Under the pieces are notes generated by a model. That model was not told the origin of the DNA. It saw only the letters and a program-made list of their open reading frames with translations, and searched no databases. The position numbers and the translations under genes are program-made. A stretch of DNA of 64,000 nt. Source: Salinispora tropica CNB-440 (GTDB taxonomy: Bacteria; Actinomycetota; Actinomycetes; Mycobacteriales; Micromonosporaceae). Where the stretch lies: positions 3,600,144 through 3,664,143 of the forward strand of contig NC_009380.1 in assembly GCF_000016425.1 (NCBI RefSeq), written 5' to 3'. Positions 1 through 9,066 of the stretch are shown here, piece by piece (within the stretch, counting starts at the first letter, position 1; every line of letters begins with the position of its first letter).

Positions 1-1406
1 GACAGGTCCTCGGCCATCTTCTTCGTCAACGTGGTGACCAGCACCCGCTCATCGCGCTCGGTACGCAACTTGATCTCGTGCATCAGGTCATCGATCTGAC
101 CCTTGGTCGGCTTGACCACCACCTCCGGGTCCACCAGGCCGGTCGGTCGGATGACCTGCTCCACGTACTCGCCCTGCGCGTGCTCCAGTTCCCACGAGCC
201 GGGGGTGGCGGAGAGGAAGACCATCTGGCCGACCCGCTCCAGGAACTCGTCGAAGCGCAGTGGCCGGTTGTCGGCGGCGCTGGGCAGACGGAAGCCGTGG
301 TCGATCAGCATCCGCTTGCGGGACGCGTCGCCCTCGTACATCCCGCCGATCTGCGGGATCGTCACGTGCGACTCGTCAACCACGGTGAGGAAGTCGTCCG
401 GGAAGTAGTCGAGTAGGCAGTGTGGCGGGCTGCCGGGCAGCCGGCCGTCGATGTGCATCGAGTAGTTCTCGATGCCGGAGCAGAAGCCAACCTGCCGCAT
501 CATCTCGATGTCGTACGTCGTCCGCATCCGCAGCCGCTGCGCCTCCAGCAGGCTGCCCCGCTGCTCCAGCTCGGCCAACCGCTCACCTAGCTCAGCCTCG
601 ATGTCACGGATCGCCCGCTCCATGCGCTCGGGCCCGGCGGCGTAGTGCGTGGCGGGGAAGATCAGTAGGTGGTCGACCTCCCGGACCACATCGCCGGTGA
701 GCGGGTTGAGGTAGTAGAGCCGCTCCACCTCGTCCCCGAACAGCTCGATCCGGACCGCCAGCTCCTCGTAGGCGGGAATGATCTCCAAGGTGTCGCCCCG
801 CACGCGGAATGTGCCCCGCTGGAAGGCCATGTCGTTGCGGGCGTACTGAATGTCGACCAGCCGGCGCAGGAGCTGGTCGCGATCCAGCTCCTGACCGGTC
901 ACCACCCGGACGGCACGGTCCAGGTACTCCTCTGGGGTACCCAGGCCGTAGATCGCCGAGACAGTGGCGACCACCACCACGTCCCGGCGGGTGAGCAGCG
1001 ACATCGTGGCCGAGTGACGCAGCCGCTCCACCTCCTCGTTGATCGAGGAATCCTTCTCGATGTAGGTGTCGGTCTGCGGAATGTACGCCTCGGGCTGGTA
1101 GTAGTCGTAGTAAGAGACGAAATATTCCACCGCGTTGTTCGGCAGCAGCTCGCTGAACTCCTTGGCCAGCTGGGCGCAGAGTGTCTTGTTCGGGGCCAAC
1201 ACGAGCGTCGGGCGCTGCAACCGCTCAATCAACCACGCGGTGGTGGCGCTCTTGCCGGTGCCGGTCGCGCCGAGCAACACCGTGTGCCGGTCACCACGCC
1301 GGACCCGCCGCTCCAGATCGTCGATCGCGGCCGGCTGGTCGCCGGCTGGCTGGAAGTCACTGACGACCTGGAAGCGGCCGTCGAGCCGGGGAATGTCGAG
1401 CGCCAT
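1..1406 (-). CDS. uvrB: UvrABC excision nuclease subunit B, 5' part (partial)
   Basis: UvrB is the damage-verifying helicase-like subunit of nucleotide excision repair: it receives lesion DNA from UvrA and recruits UvrC. The reading frame runs off the window edge, so only the first 468 codons of a protein normally near 700 residues are present. Visible landmarks are the Walker A motif GATGTGKS at about residues 46-53 and the tyrosine-rich beta-hairpin ([12 protein letters not shown], about 100-110) that UvrB inserts between DNA strands. The ATG at 1404-1406 begins [10 protein letters not shown], a typical UvrB N-terminus. No canonical actinobacterial LexA box was recognised upstream. Identity is very secure from the motifs. 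Confidence 0.97.
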   Translation of the reverse strand, partial: MALDIPRLDGRFQVVSDFQPAGDQPAAIDDLERRVRRGDRHTVLLGATGTGKSATTAWLIERLQRPTLVLAPNKTLCAQLAKEFSELLPNNAVEYFVSYYDYYQPEAYIPQTDTYIEKDSSINEEVERLRHSATMSLLTRRDVVVVATVSAIYGLGTPEEYLDRAVRVVTGQELDRDQLLRRLVDIQYARNDMAFQRGTFRVRGDTLEIIPAYEELAVRIELFGDEVERLYYLNPLTGDVVREVDHLLIFPATHYAAGPERMERAIRDIEAELGERLAELEQRGSLLEAQRLRMRTTYDIEMMRQVGFCSGIENYSMHIDGRLPGSPPHCLLDYFPDDFLTVVDESHVTIPQIGGMYEGDASRKRMLIDHGFRLPSAADNRPLRFDEFLERVGQMVFLSATPGSWELEHAQGEYVEQVIRPTGLVDPEVVVKPTKGQIDDLMHEIKLRTERDERVLVTTLTKKMAEDL

Positions 1407-1760
1407 GGCCCCACCGTACGCTCGGTGGCCGACACTCCGGGGCGACTACCAACCTTCGATGATCAGCTTCGATGTTCTTGTTGTCGGCCCCCACCTGGAG
1501 AGCTACGCTTTTCCGGTAGGCCGCTCGCGGCGGCCGACCGGGCCGGCAACGGGCTCACGACGGCCCCCCACCCCCGGCACGTGGTCGCAGCACCCGCTTC
1601 CGGCGTGCGCACCAAACGTGGTCGCGCTGACCGCGCTGACCGGCCGCCGCGAGCGCACATACGCGTCGCAGTCCCCCAGGTTGACCGCGCGGCGCTTCAG
1701 CCGGCCGCCGGAAGCGCCCATACGCGTCACCCGCGACCGGCCGACTCCGTTCAACATCCC
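1407..1760. other. Intergenic region between uvrB and a divergent membrane-protein gene
   Basis: About 350 bases with no convincing gene. It must hold the uvrB promoter on the minus strand and that of the plus-strand gene downstream. The plus-strand frame stays open through this region, so the downstream gene could start further left than annotated (GTG codons at 1581 and 1605 are in frame), but none has a clear ribosome binding site. I saw no RNA gene or strong hairpin. Confidence 0.4.
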
Positions 1761-3191
1761 GTGGAGTCCTCCCCCCGATCCCGCCGATCCCGCCGTACCC
1801 CCCGGCATCGGCCCGCGCCCGACAACCAGCCCACCTCGACCGCGTCCGACGACACCCAGACCGGCCAGCTCCCCCGGGTCGCCGGCCGGCGTCGGACCGT
1901 CCTCCGTACGCTCGCCGCGGTGGCCCTGCTCGCCGCCGCGGCACTGGTCCTCGGCTTGAGCTGGGTGCCCGACCCGGACGAGCCGTCCCGCCCGCCAACC
2001 GCCGACGAGCTGACCCGACTCTCCGCGGTACGGGTCACCAACTACCGCGACCTGCGAGCCGGCGTGAACCTGACAGCGGGGACCGGAGCGGCCCGGATCG
2101 ACCTGGTCGGCTGGATCGACTGGTCTCGACCGCTGCTCTACCTCGATCTCGGTGGTCCGGGCGCGGGCACGGAGCGGGGTCTGCTCCAGGCGACGCCCGG
2201 AGTGATGCTGCTCCGCCCGGCCCCCACCACCCCGGCGCCCCCGTCGCCGGCGCCCCCGCCCCTGGTGCCCCCCACCAACGGGTGGCGGCTGGCCGCCCCG
2301 TCCGCCACCGACCGCCTCCAGCCGCTGCTCGACCTGCTCTTCGCGCTCGCCACCGACCGTTCCGACCCACCGGCCGGGGAGACGGCACGGTGGATCGGCA
2401 GCGCCGACGACGCAGATGTTCTCGCCGCCCAGCTACCACCGGCCCAACCCGGCGCACCCACCCCACCGGCCACCGAGGTCCGCTGGTGGGTGGATCGGGA
2501 GGCGCGGCTACACCGGCTGGAGGCCCGGCTCCCCAACCTCGGCCCGGTCGCCGTACGGCTGAACCGCACCGATCGACCGACGCTTCGTCCGGTGGAGGCC
2601 CTCGGTGGACAGCCCGGCACCCCCCGGCCGCTCAGCACCGCCGAACGCCGCCGCCTGACATTGCTCCCCACCCAACTCCGCACCGCGGGCGAGGCGCGCG
2701 CCACGCTCACCGCGCTGATCGACTCGGAAGCCAACCTCCATGGGACAGGGTGGGTCAACTGGAGTCGGCGCAGCGCGTACCTCGCAGTGGACGATCTTGA
2801 CCCCCCGCGCCGACGAATCCTGCTGCGGCACGAACGCGGGCGCACCACTCAAACCGAACTGCCAGCAACCGTCAACGCCGGCGTGGACCCCGTGGAGCCA
2901 CCGCTTCCCGTCCCCACCGCCGGCTGGAAACCCGCCCCCGACACCGGGCTCGCAGCGCTGCTTGACGCCGCGCTGCGAGCGGCGACCACCCCCGAAGAGG
3001 GCACGGCGCGACGGATCCGAGGCGATCGACTGAACGACACCGACCTCGACGTGGTCGAGGTCGCGGCTATCGGCGAGCCGATTCGCTACTGGCTGGACCG
3101 ATCCGGGCTCCTCCACCGGCTCCAGCTCCCGACGGCGGCCGGGACCTGGGCCCAGGTGGACCTGACGTTCGGGGACAGTGCCGCGAACTGA
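1761..3191 (+). CDS. Membrane-anchored protein with duplicated extracellular domain, unknown function
   Basis: I do not recognise the family. The predicted protein (about 476 residues) has a short basic, disordered N-terminus, one hydrophobic segment (LRTLAAVALLAAAALVLGL) ending near residue 65, and a large external part. That part is an internal duplication: each half holds a GW(I/V)(D/N)WSR element, a Pro/Val-rich linker followed by GW-(R/K) and a leucine-rich helix, then a (V/I)R-Y/W-W-(V/L)DR...LHRL element. The repeat layout resembles mycobacterial LppX/LprG-type lipid-binding folds, but that is only a guess. The start is uncertain: GTG at 1761 was taken as the nearest in-frame start before the membrane segment, with no good ribosome site. 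The gene converges on coaE. Confidence 0.7.
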   Translation: MESSPRSRRSRRTPRHRPAPDNQPTSTASDDTQTGQLPRVAGRRRTVLRTLAAVALLAAAALVLGLSWVPDPDEPSRPPTADELTRLSAVRVTNYRDLRAGVNLTAGTGAARIDLVGWIDWSRPLLYLDLGGPGAGTERGLLQATPGVMLLRPAPTTPAPPSPAPPPLVPPTNGWRLAAPSATDRLQPLLDLLFALATDRSDPPAGETARWIGSADDADVLAAQLPPAQPGAPTPPATEVRWWVDREARLHRLEARLPNLGPVAVRLNRTDRPTLRPVEALGGQPGTPRPLSTAERRRLTLLPTQLRTAGEARATLTALIDSEANLHGTGWVNWSRRSAYLAVDDLDPPRRRILLRHERGRTTQTELPATVNAGVDPVEPPLPVPTAGWKPAPDTGLAALLDAALRAATTPEEGTARRIRGDRLNDTDLDVVEVAAIGEPIRYWLDRSGLLHRLQLPTAAGTWAQVDLTFGDSAAN

Positions 3192-3224
3192 CACCTTCGC
3201 CGCACACCGCCCGGGCGGTGACCG

Positions 3225-4205
3225 TCACGTCCGCCAGGTGGGCGAGCCCACCTGGCGGACGTAGAGGCGAACCGGCCGCGCTGGGTCGGCATTGCCGTGC
3301 ACCCGTTCCGGCCAGCGTGGCGTATCCCGCCCGGCCTCCGGCAGCCGCGGGAACCCCGCCTCCGCGAGCTGTTCGGTCAACGGCCCGTCCGCGTCATCCA
3401 GGCTCGGCACGGTGAGCTGGATGTCGATCACGTCCACCGAGTCGAGTTCCGGAACCGCCGTCGAACCAATGTGGTCAATCCGCAGGTCCGCCGGGGCGAC
3501 AGCGCGGTGGATCCGGGCGGCCAGCCGCGCGTACTGCTCTGGCCAGGTGGGATCGGCCTCGGCGCGTTCGGGCCGGGGCAGCTGGGCCGCCCGCCGGTCG
3601 CGGAGATTGACCGCGTAGGGCAGCAGCCGGTCGGCCCAGAGCGCATCGACCTCGCGGTGTAGTTCGTCGCGGGTTCCGTCGTTGGTCAGCAACACGTCGG
3701 CCGCTGCTCGCCGGCGAGCGTCGTCGGCCTGCGCGGCGATCCGCCGCCGTGCCTCGGCCGGCTCCATCCCCCGGTCGCGAGTCAGCCGCTCCAAACGGAT
3801 CGACAGGGCCGTCTGCACCACGACCACCAGGTGGTACGTGGGCCCGAGCCCCGACTCGACCAGCAGCGGTACGTCGTTGACGACGACCGCACCAGGTGGT
3901 GCCGCGGCGACCAGCTCGGCCGTGCGGGTGCGGACCCGCGGATGAATGATCGCCTCCAGGGCGCGGCGGCCCGGTTCGTCGGTGAAGACCAGGGAGCCGA
4001 GCGCCGCCCGGTCGAGCGCGCCGTCCGGGCCGAGGACCTGGTCACCGAAGGTGGCCACGATCTCCGCGAGTCCTTCGGTGCCCGGCGCCACCACCTCGCG
4101 GGAGAGCCGGTCGGCGTCCACGATCACCGCGCCCCACCCCGCCAGTCGGGCCGCGACGGCGCTCTTGCCGGAGCCGATCCCACCGGTCAGTCCCACCATC
4201 AACAC
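3225..4205 (-). CDS. coaE: Dephospho-CoA kinase fused to a C-terminally shortened GrpB (UPF0157) domain
   Basis: CoaE phosphorylates dephospho-CoA with ATP, the last step of coenzyme A synthesis. The P-loop GGIGSGKS is at about residues 7-14 and is followed by a standard CoaE core to about residue 195. A GrpB-type domain follows, marked by HIGSTAVP and VIDIQ, the fusion typical of actinobacteria. The protein (326 residues from GTG 4205) ends right after VGSPTWRT, about 60 residues before the usual end of such fusions as I remember them (the M. tuberculosis protein is about 407 residues). A perfect hairpin covers this truncated end. GTG 4205 gives the family-like start MLMVGLTGG; an ATG two codons later is the alternative. 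It lies downstream of rpsA behind a terminator. Confidence 0.93.
   Translation of the reverse strand: MLMVGLTGGIGSGKSAVAARLAGWGAVIVDADRLSREVVAPGTEGLAEIVATFGDQVLGPDGALDRAALGSLVFTDEPGRRALEAIIHPRVRTRTAELVAAAPPGAVVVNDVPLLVESGLGPTYHLVVVVQTALSIRLERLTRDRGMEPAEARRRIAAQADDARRRAAADVLLTNDGTRDELHREVDALWADRLLPYAVNLRDRRAAQLPRPERAEADPTWPEQYARLAARIHRAVAPADLRIDHIGSTAVPELDSVDVIDIQLTVPSLDDADGPLTEQLAEAGFPRLPEAGRDTPRWPERVHGNADPARPVRLYVRQVGSPTWRT
3227..3262 (-). terminator. Perfect 17-bp inverted repeat at the coaE 3' end
   Basis: The arms 3227-3243 and 3246-3262 are exact reverse complements separated by only GA. They span the last codons and part of the stop codon of coaE. With convergent genes on both sides, the hairpin could act as a bidirectional transcription terminator. 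No U-tract follows, as is usual in high-GC actinobacteria. Confidence 0.7.
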
Positions 4206-4277
4206 CGGACCAGTCAACCGGATCAGCCGCCAGCACACCACACCGGCCCGGCTCACACCGTCGGCAGAAACGGCGGA

Positions 4278-4315
4278 GCCCCGTCCCGGCGATCAGTCGA
4301 TCACCGAGACGGGGC
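4278..4315 (-). terminator. rpsA terminator hairpin
   Basis: Arms 4278-4294 and 4299-4315 pair over 17 positions, two of them G-U wobbles, with a four-base loop. The hairpin lies between the rpsA stop codon and the coaE start, so it probably ends rpsA transcription. Confidence 0.7.
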
Positions 4316-4368
4316 CCGTCGTCAGTACCGGCTCCGGGTTCGCCGCGGGGCGGCCCCGAGCCTTCGGA

Positions 4369-5850
4369 TCACTTGCCGCCGGCGAGCTTCTCGCGCAGCG
4401 CGGCGAGCGCCTCGTCGGTGGCGAGGGTGCCGGCCGGCTCCTCCGCCTGCCGGCTCGGAGCCGCGGTCGTCGTGGTGGTCGGGCTGGCGGCCGGCGGGTT
4501 GGCGGCAGCCTCGGCGTCGGCGGCGCGGGATGCCTGCACCTGCTTCTGGTGGGCCTCCCAACGCAGACGCGCCTCGGCGTACTGCTGCTCCCAGGTCTCG
4601 CGCTGCTTCTCGTAGCCCTCGAGCCACTCGCCCGTCTCGGGGTCGAAGCCCTCGGGGTAGATGTAGTTGCCCTCGGCGTCGTAGGTCGCCGCCATGCCGT
4701 AAAGGGTCGGGTCGAAGTGCTCCTCGCCCTCGACGAAGCCCTCGTTGGCCTGCTTGAGCGACAGCGAGATCCGGCGACGCTCCAGGTCGATGTCGATGAC
4801 CTTGACCATGACCTCGGAGCCGACCTGGACGACCTGCTCCGGGATCTCCACGTGGCGCTCGGCCAGCTCGGAGATGTGGACCAGACCCTCGATACCGTCG
4901 TCCACCCGGACGAACGCGCCGAACGGCACCAGCTTGGTGACCTTACCGGGCACGATCTGCTGGATCGCGTGGGTGCGGGCGAACTGACGCCACGGGTCCT
5001 CCTGGGTCGCCTTCAGCGACAGCGAGACCCGCTCACGGTCCAGGTCGACGTCGAGGACCTCGACCTCGACCTCCTGGCCCACCTCGACCACCTCGGACGG
5101 GTGGTCGATGTGCTTCCAGGACAGCTCGGAGACGTGCACCAGGCCGTCCACGCCGCCCAGGTCAACGAAGGCGCCGAAGTTGACGATCGAGGAAACAACG
5201 CCCTTCCGGACCTGCCCCTTCTGCAGCTTGTTGAGGAACTCGGTACGCACCTCAGACTGCGTCTGCTCGAGCCAGGCCCGGCGGGACAGGACCACGTTGT
5301 TGCGGTTCTTGTCCAGCTCGATGATCTTGGCCTCAAGCTCACGGCCGACGTACGGCTGGAGGTCACGCACCCGGCGCATCTCGACCAGGGAGGCCGGCAG
5401 GAAGCCGCGCAACCCGATGTCGAGGATCAGGCCACCCTTGACCACCTCGATGACCGAGCCGCGGACCACACCATCCTCGTCCTTGATCTTCTCGATCGTG
5501 CCCCAGGCGCGCTCGTACTGCGCCCGCTTCTTCGAGAGGATCAGCCGCCCCTCCTTGTCCTCTTTCTGGAGAACAAGGGCCTCAATGTGGTCACCGACCG
5601 AGACGACCTCGGCGGGGTCCACGTCGTGCTTGATCGACAGCTCCCGAGAGGGGATGACGCCCTCGGTCTTGTAGCCGATGTCGAGCAGGACCTCGTCCCG
5701 ATCGACCTTGACGACGGTTCCTTCGACAATGTCGCCGTCATTGAAGTACTTGATGGTCTCGTCGATCGCGGCGAGGAAGGCCTCTTCGCTTCCGAGATCG
5801 TCGACGGTGACCTTGGTGGCGCTCGAGGGGGCCTCGATGCTGCTCGTCAT
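4369..5850 (-). CDS. rpsA: 30S ribosomal protein S1
   Basis: S1 is the large RNA-binding protein of the small ribosomal subunit and helps bring mRNA to the ribosome. The 493-residue protein contains four consecutive S1/OB-fold repeats (roughly residues 35-110, 125-190, 210-280 and 295-370), recognised by repeated GxVxxIxxFGAFVxL and GLVHxSEL elements. A Glu/Ala-rich tail follows, as in other actinobacterial S1 proteins, which are shorter than the six-repeat E. coli protein. The ATG at 5848-5850 (MTSSIEAPSS) has a GGAG about ten bases upstream. It is a single-gene unit with its own terminator. Confidence 0.98.
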   Translation of the reverse strand: MTSSIEAPSSATKVTVDDLGSEEAFLAAIDETIKYFNDGDIVEGTVVKVDRDEVLLDIGYKTEGVIPSRELSIKHDVDPAEVVSVGDHIEALVLQKEDKEGRLILSKKRAQYERAWGTIEKIKDEDGVVRGSVIEVVKGGLILDIGLRGFLPASLVEMRRVRDLQPYVGRELEAKIIELDKNRNNVVLSRRAWLEQTQSEVRTEFLNKLQKGQVRKGVVSSIVNFGAFVDLGGVDGLVHVSELSWKHIDHPSEVVEVGQEVEVEVLDVDLDRERVSLSLKATQEDPWRQFARTHAIQQIVPGKVTKLVPFGAFVRVDDGIEGLVHISELAERHVEIPEQVVQVGSEVMVKVIDIDLERRRISLSLKQANEGFVEGEEHFDPTLYGMAATYDAEGNYIYPEGFDPETGEWLEGYEKQRETWEQQYAEARLRWEAHQKQVQASRAADAEAAANPPAASPTTTTTAAPSRQAEEPAGTLATDEALAALREKLAGGK

Positions 5851-6027
5851 GTGGGCGGTTGCTCCGGTCGGATGGTTGTCATCACGGATGTGAGCCGCGG
5901 TGACCTGTTCGCGCAGACGGACCCGCCGCCGGACACACCGAACGATCACTGCGCGGGATCATGATGTGGCTCCGTCGACCGCGCACCTGCTCCCTACCGA
6001 GGCACACGATCCGCGAGCGCATCGTCT

Positions 6028-6058
6028 AGCCTACCCTCTGCATTACCACAGCGTGCAA
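6028..6058 (-). promoter_or_regulatory. Candidate rpsA promoter within a 378-base intergenic region
   Basis: On the minus strand TTGCAC (6053-6058) and TAGGCT (6028-6033, fits TANNNT) are separated by 19 bases, longer than the ideal 17-18. The surrounding stretch 5851-6228 is the rpsA leader and upstream region and contains no gene that I can support. Confidence 0.3.
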
Positions 6059-6228
6059 GCCCTCCCATCCGCTCGCCATCGCGCCACCTGCAAAAGCGGA
6101 GAATCGTCGAATAACGCACCCGGCCTGTCACCCAAGTCACACTGTTCCCACCGGCACCAGACCAGCGGAGGCGCCCTGCCAGCACCGAGGCCACGCCTCG
6201 CCAAGACCACGCTTCCGCCGCCGGCTGG

Positions 6229-7038
6229 TCACGTGGCGGGCCGCTCGGCGACGAAGATGGCGGTGCCCGGGATCAGCCGGCCCCGCAACGGGCTCCACTG
6301 ACCCCAGGTTTCCTCGTGCCCCGGCGGCCATTCCGGTTCCACCATGTCGCGCAGAACGAAGCCGGCGGCGGTCAGGTCCCGGATCCGATCGCCGACGGTA
6401 CGGTGCGCCTCGATGTAGGTCGGCACTCCCGCCACGTCCTCTTCCACGTAGGGACGGCGGTCGAAGTAGGAGTGCACCGCGACCAGGCCGCCCTCACCGG
6501 CGTCGTCCAAGAAGACCCAGCGCAGCGGATGGGTAACCGCAAAGACCCAGGCCCCGCCGGGTCGCAGCACCCGAAACACCTCGCGCATCAGCGCCGCCGA
6601 GTCCGCGACAAACGGAACCGCACCGAACGCGGAGTGCACGGTGTCGAAGACACCCGCCCCGAACGGCAACGCCAGGGCATCGGCCTGCACGAGTGGCACC
6701 CGCACGCCCGAGCGCTCGGCGGCCAGCCTGGCCTGCCGCAACATCCCGGCGGACAGGTCGAGAGCCGTCACCCTTGCCCCCTGCCCGTCCAGCCAACGGG
6801 AGCCCGCGGCCGCGCCACAGCCCAGTTCCAGGACCCGAGTCCCGCCAACGGCACCGAGCAGCCCCGCCTCCGCCTCCCGTAGCCCCTCGGGACACCACAC
6901 AAGATCAACATCCCCGAGGAACGCACCGTGCTCCTCCTGATAGCTGTCTGCGTCGTGATCCCACCACCGTCGGCTGGCCGCCCGCCCCTCAGCCACTGAC
7001 ACCACACGTCGGGTGATCGCCGGTCCGGACTGCTGCAT
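6229..7038 (-). CDS. Class I SAM-dependent methyltransferase
   Basis: A 269-residue protein of the methyltransferase type 11 group. Motif I is LELGCGAAAG, followed by the acidic strand end TALDLS, then LPLVQADALALPF-like motif II and VLRPGGAWVF motif III, all in the expected order. These bind S-adenosylmethionine; the substrate cannot be told from sequence. The N-terminal element SRRWWDHDADSYQEEHG matches a recurrent actinobacterial subgroup annotated only as methyltransferase. The start was set at ATG 7036-7038; an upstream in-frame start would add 12 residues of poor quality. It stands alone between rpsA and a plus-strand gene. Confidence 0.9.
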   Translation of the reverse strand: MQQSGPAITRRVVSVAEGRAASRRWWDHDADSYQEEHGAFLGDVDLVWCPEGLREAEAGLLGAVGGTRVLELGCGAAAGSRWLDGQGARVTALDLSAGMLRQARLAAERSGVRVPLVQADALALPFGAGVFDTVHSAFGAVPFVADSAALMREVFRVLRPGGAWVFAVTHPLRWVFLDDAGEGGLVAVHSYFDRRPYVEEDVAGVPTYIEAHRTVGDRIRDLTAAGFVLRDMVEPEWPPGHEETWGQWSPLRGRLIPGTAIFVAERPAT

Positions 7039-7216
7039 CCGCCCAACGGTACGGATCGTGGCACCCACACGCACAGCGGCCGTCGTTTTCGTCCAAGACC
7101 GGACGGTGCCGGCTGCCTAACATGGGCGGCACGCTCCACCACGGCGCGTCGGCCGGGCGCTACGGCCGCTCGATCGACATGGCGACGCTCGTCGCCGACA
7201 CATGGGAGCACGAGAC

Positions 7217-7795
7217 ATGCGTGAGCTGGTCTACACCGGGTTCATCTCGCTCGACGGCGTCCTGGACTCCCCCGGCGGCGGCCCGGGCGAGGAGCACCGC
7301 AGCCGCGGCTGGGTATTCAAGGACATCGAATTCTTACCCGAGGCCTTCTCCCTCAAGGGCGAGGAACTCGAGGAGACCTCGGCACTGATGTTCGGCCGCC
7401 GAAGCTACGAGGCGTTCGCCCCGATCTGGCGCGACTCGGACGACCACGCCGACTACCGGGAACTGCCCAAGTACGTCGTCTCGGCCGCGCTACCCGACGA
7501 CGCACTCGTCCCCGGGTGGGGACCGACGACGGTTCTGCGATCGACCGACGAGGTCGTCGAGCTCAAGAAGGGCGAGGGCGGCGCGATATTCATCCACGGC
7601 AGCGCGGAACTCGCCCGACGGCTGTCCGACGCCGGGTTGATCGACCGGTACCACCTGCTCTGCTTCCCGCTCCTACTCGGTGCCGGAAAGAGCCTGTTCA
7701 GCACTGCGGACAAGGCCAAACAGGTACTGCGCCTCCGGGACTCCGCGGCCTATCCGAACGGTGTCGTCAAGCTGCTCTACGATGTCGTCCGCTAA
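7217..7795 (+). CDS. Dihydrofolate reductase-like (RibD C-terminal domain) protein
   Basis: A 192-residue member of the RibD-C/DHFR-like oxidoreductase family. Visible features are the N-terminal strand VYTGFISLDGV, LMFGRRSYEAFAPIW, and a C-terminal HLLCFPLLLGAGKSLF segment with the family G-x-G pattern. Members are NADPH-binding reductases of mostly unknown substrate and are unlikely to be the housekeeping DHFR. ATG 7217 has GGGAG nine bases upstream, better than the in-frame ATG at 7202. It converges on an AraC-type regulator gene; the two stop codons overlap at 7792-7795. Confidence 0.85.
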   Translation: MRELVYTGFISLDGVLDSPGGGPGEEHRSRGWVFKDIEFLPEAFSLKGEELEETSALMFGRRSYEAFAPIWRDSDDHADYRELPKYVVSAALPDDALVPGWGPTTVLRSTDEVVELKKGEGGAIFIHGSAELARRLSDAGLIDRYHLLCFPLLLGAGKSLFSTADKAKQVLRLRDSAAYPNGVVKLLYDVVR

Positions 7796-8487
7796 TTCAG
7801 GTCCAGGGCGATCGGGCCGCCAGCGCCCTCGCGCAGTTGCCGCGCCGTACGGCCCACGTACCGGCGCAGCGCTCGGGCCAGGTGCGGCTCGTCAACGTAG
7901 TCGAGCCGAGAGACGACATCGGCCACCGGGGTGGCGGCAGCCAGGAGCGCCGCGGCCTCGCGTACCCGTTCGACCTGCCGCACGGCGCCCTGGGTGAGCC
8001 CGGTCGCCGCTCGAAATCGACGTTCGACGGTACGCTGCGAGACCGGTGGCCGGTGGCCTCGGCGGACCGCGGTGACGATCGGGTCCCGGACGACGGCTCC
8101 CGTGCGGACCAGGCGGTCCACCAGGGCCTCGGCGTCGTCCGGACCGGGTGTCTCCCAGCGGACGCCAGCCAGCCGGAACGTCCGGCGGGTGGTGTCGGGA
8201 AGCTGGGTGCCGCCGTCCACAAGAGCCGGCGTCGGTAGGACCCGCAGCGACGTACCCACGGCGAAGTCGATTCCGACGAAGCGCGCGCCCTCCGGCACCG
8301 GCGCGATGTCGGTCTTCGTCTCGGGTCCGGTGACGGCCGCGTACCAGGTGCCCTGCCGCTCCCAGAACACCAGGCCCCAGCAGGCCGTCGCTACCGAGGT
8401 CATCTCCGTGGCACCCGCACTCGTTCCGGTCCATACGGCCTCGATCCAGGATGAGTCGGACGAGCGTGTCTGGAGCCGTAGAGCCAC
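7792..8487 (-). CDS. AraC-family transcriptional regulator
   Basis: The C-terminal third is an AraC/XylS helix-turn-helix domain: SQRTVERRFRAATG is the first recognition region and the second follows through VADVVSRLDYVDEPHLARALRRYVG. The N-terminal part (about 130 residues) resembles the unnamed ligand-binding region of AraC proteins often found next to DHFR-like genes. The protein is about 231 residues from GTG 8487; an open frame upstream has no better start. Its 3' end overlaps the DHFR-like gene by four bases, so the pair is convergent, not an operon. The target is unknown. Confidence 0.8.
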   Translation of the reverse strand: MALRLQTRSSDSSWIEAVWTGTSAGATEMTSVATACWGLVFWERQGTWYAAVTGPETKTDIAPVPEGARFVGIDFAVGTSLRVLPTPALVDGGTQLPDTTRRTFRLAGVRWETPGPDDAEALVDRLVRTGAVVRDPIVTAVRRGHRPPVSQRTVERRFRAATGLTQGAVRQVERVREAAALLAAATPVADVVSRLDYVDEPHLARALRRYVGRTARQLREGAGGPIALDLN

Positions 8488-8626
8488 CGGAAGAGGATAG
8501 AGGACCGCACTCGCTGACCCACCCGGACCTGCACAAGGCGAACCGGAGCACCGCCGTCGGGGCCGTTTCCGCAGGCCCGGCCCGGGTATCTCGGGGAGGA
8601 GCTGGCTGGAGGGGAGGTCGTGTGCC

Positions 8627-9058
8627 GTGAGCCGTCGGAACGACCCGCAACAGACGTACCGAGAGTTCACCGCGGCGGTGAACATGCGCCCCGGTGAACT
8701 CTCGAAGTGGCTGGAAACCGAGAAGTCCAAGCATGTGGGCTGGCGAAGAAGGGGCGATCAGAGCGGCGAGACGGTCGGCCACCGCTCCGGCCGACGGATC
8801 CTCGACCTGCTCCGGCGTCGACGGGGCGACCTCTCCGAGGACGACTACCGGCACATGCGCAAGGTTGTCGGCTATGTCCGCCGGCACATGGCGCAGCGGC
8901 CCAGCGGCGACGTTCGGGACACCCGATGGCGGTACTCGCTGATGAACTGGGGGCACGACCCGAGCAAGGGCCCGCTGCCGCCACCGGGTGGTCCGTCCCG
9001 CAAGGCGCTACAACGACACGGTGCCCCGCCCAAGGAACGCCGAGGCCCAGGCCGGTAG
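8627..9058 (+). CDS. DUF3140 domain protein
   Basis: A basic 143-residue cytoplasmic protein matching the DUF3140 pattern: FTAAVNMRPGELSKWLET near the start, SGRRILDLL, then MRKVVGYVRRHMAQRP and TRWRYSLMNWGHDP. Function is unknown. Its basic charge and helical segments might suggest nucleic-acid binding, but this is speculative. The GTG start at 8627 has GGGGAGG nine bases upstream, a very good ribosome site. The gene converges on polA, with eight bases between the stops. Confidence 0.8.
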   Translation: MSRRNDPQQTYREFTAAVNMRPGELSKWLETEKSKHVGWRRRGDQSGETVGHRSGRRILDLLRRRRGDLSEDDYRHMRKVVGYVRRHMAQRPSGDVRDTRWRYSLMNWGHDPSKGPLPPPGGPSRKALQRHGAPPKERRGPGR

Positions 9059-9066
9059 CGGGTCGC

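Noticed and set aside
669..1760. Upstream extension of the 840-codon plus-strand frame over uvrB
   Set aside because: It overlaps uvrB antisense; the real protein should start near its membrane helix.
1407..1760. SOS (LexA) box before uvrB
   Set aside because: I searched for TCGAAC-N4-GTTCGA-type dyads and found only imperfect TCGA-containing pieces.
3946..5964. A 672-codon plus-strand frame opposite rpsA and part of coaE
   Set aside because: Antisense shadow of conserved genes; the repeated LDVDDLDLDL patterns are mirrored S1 repeats.
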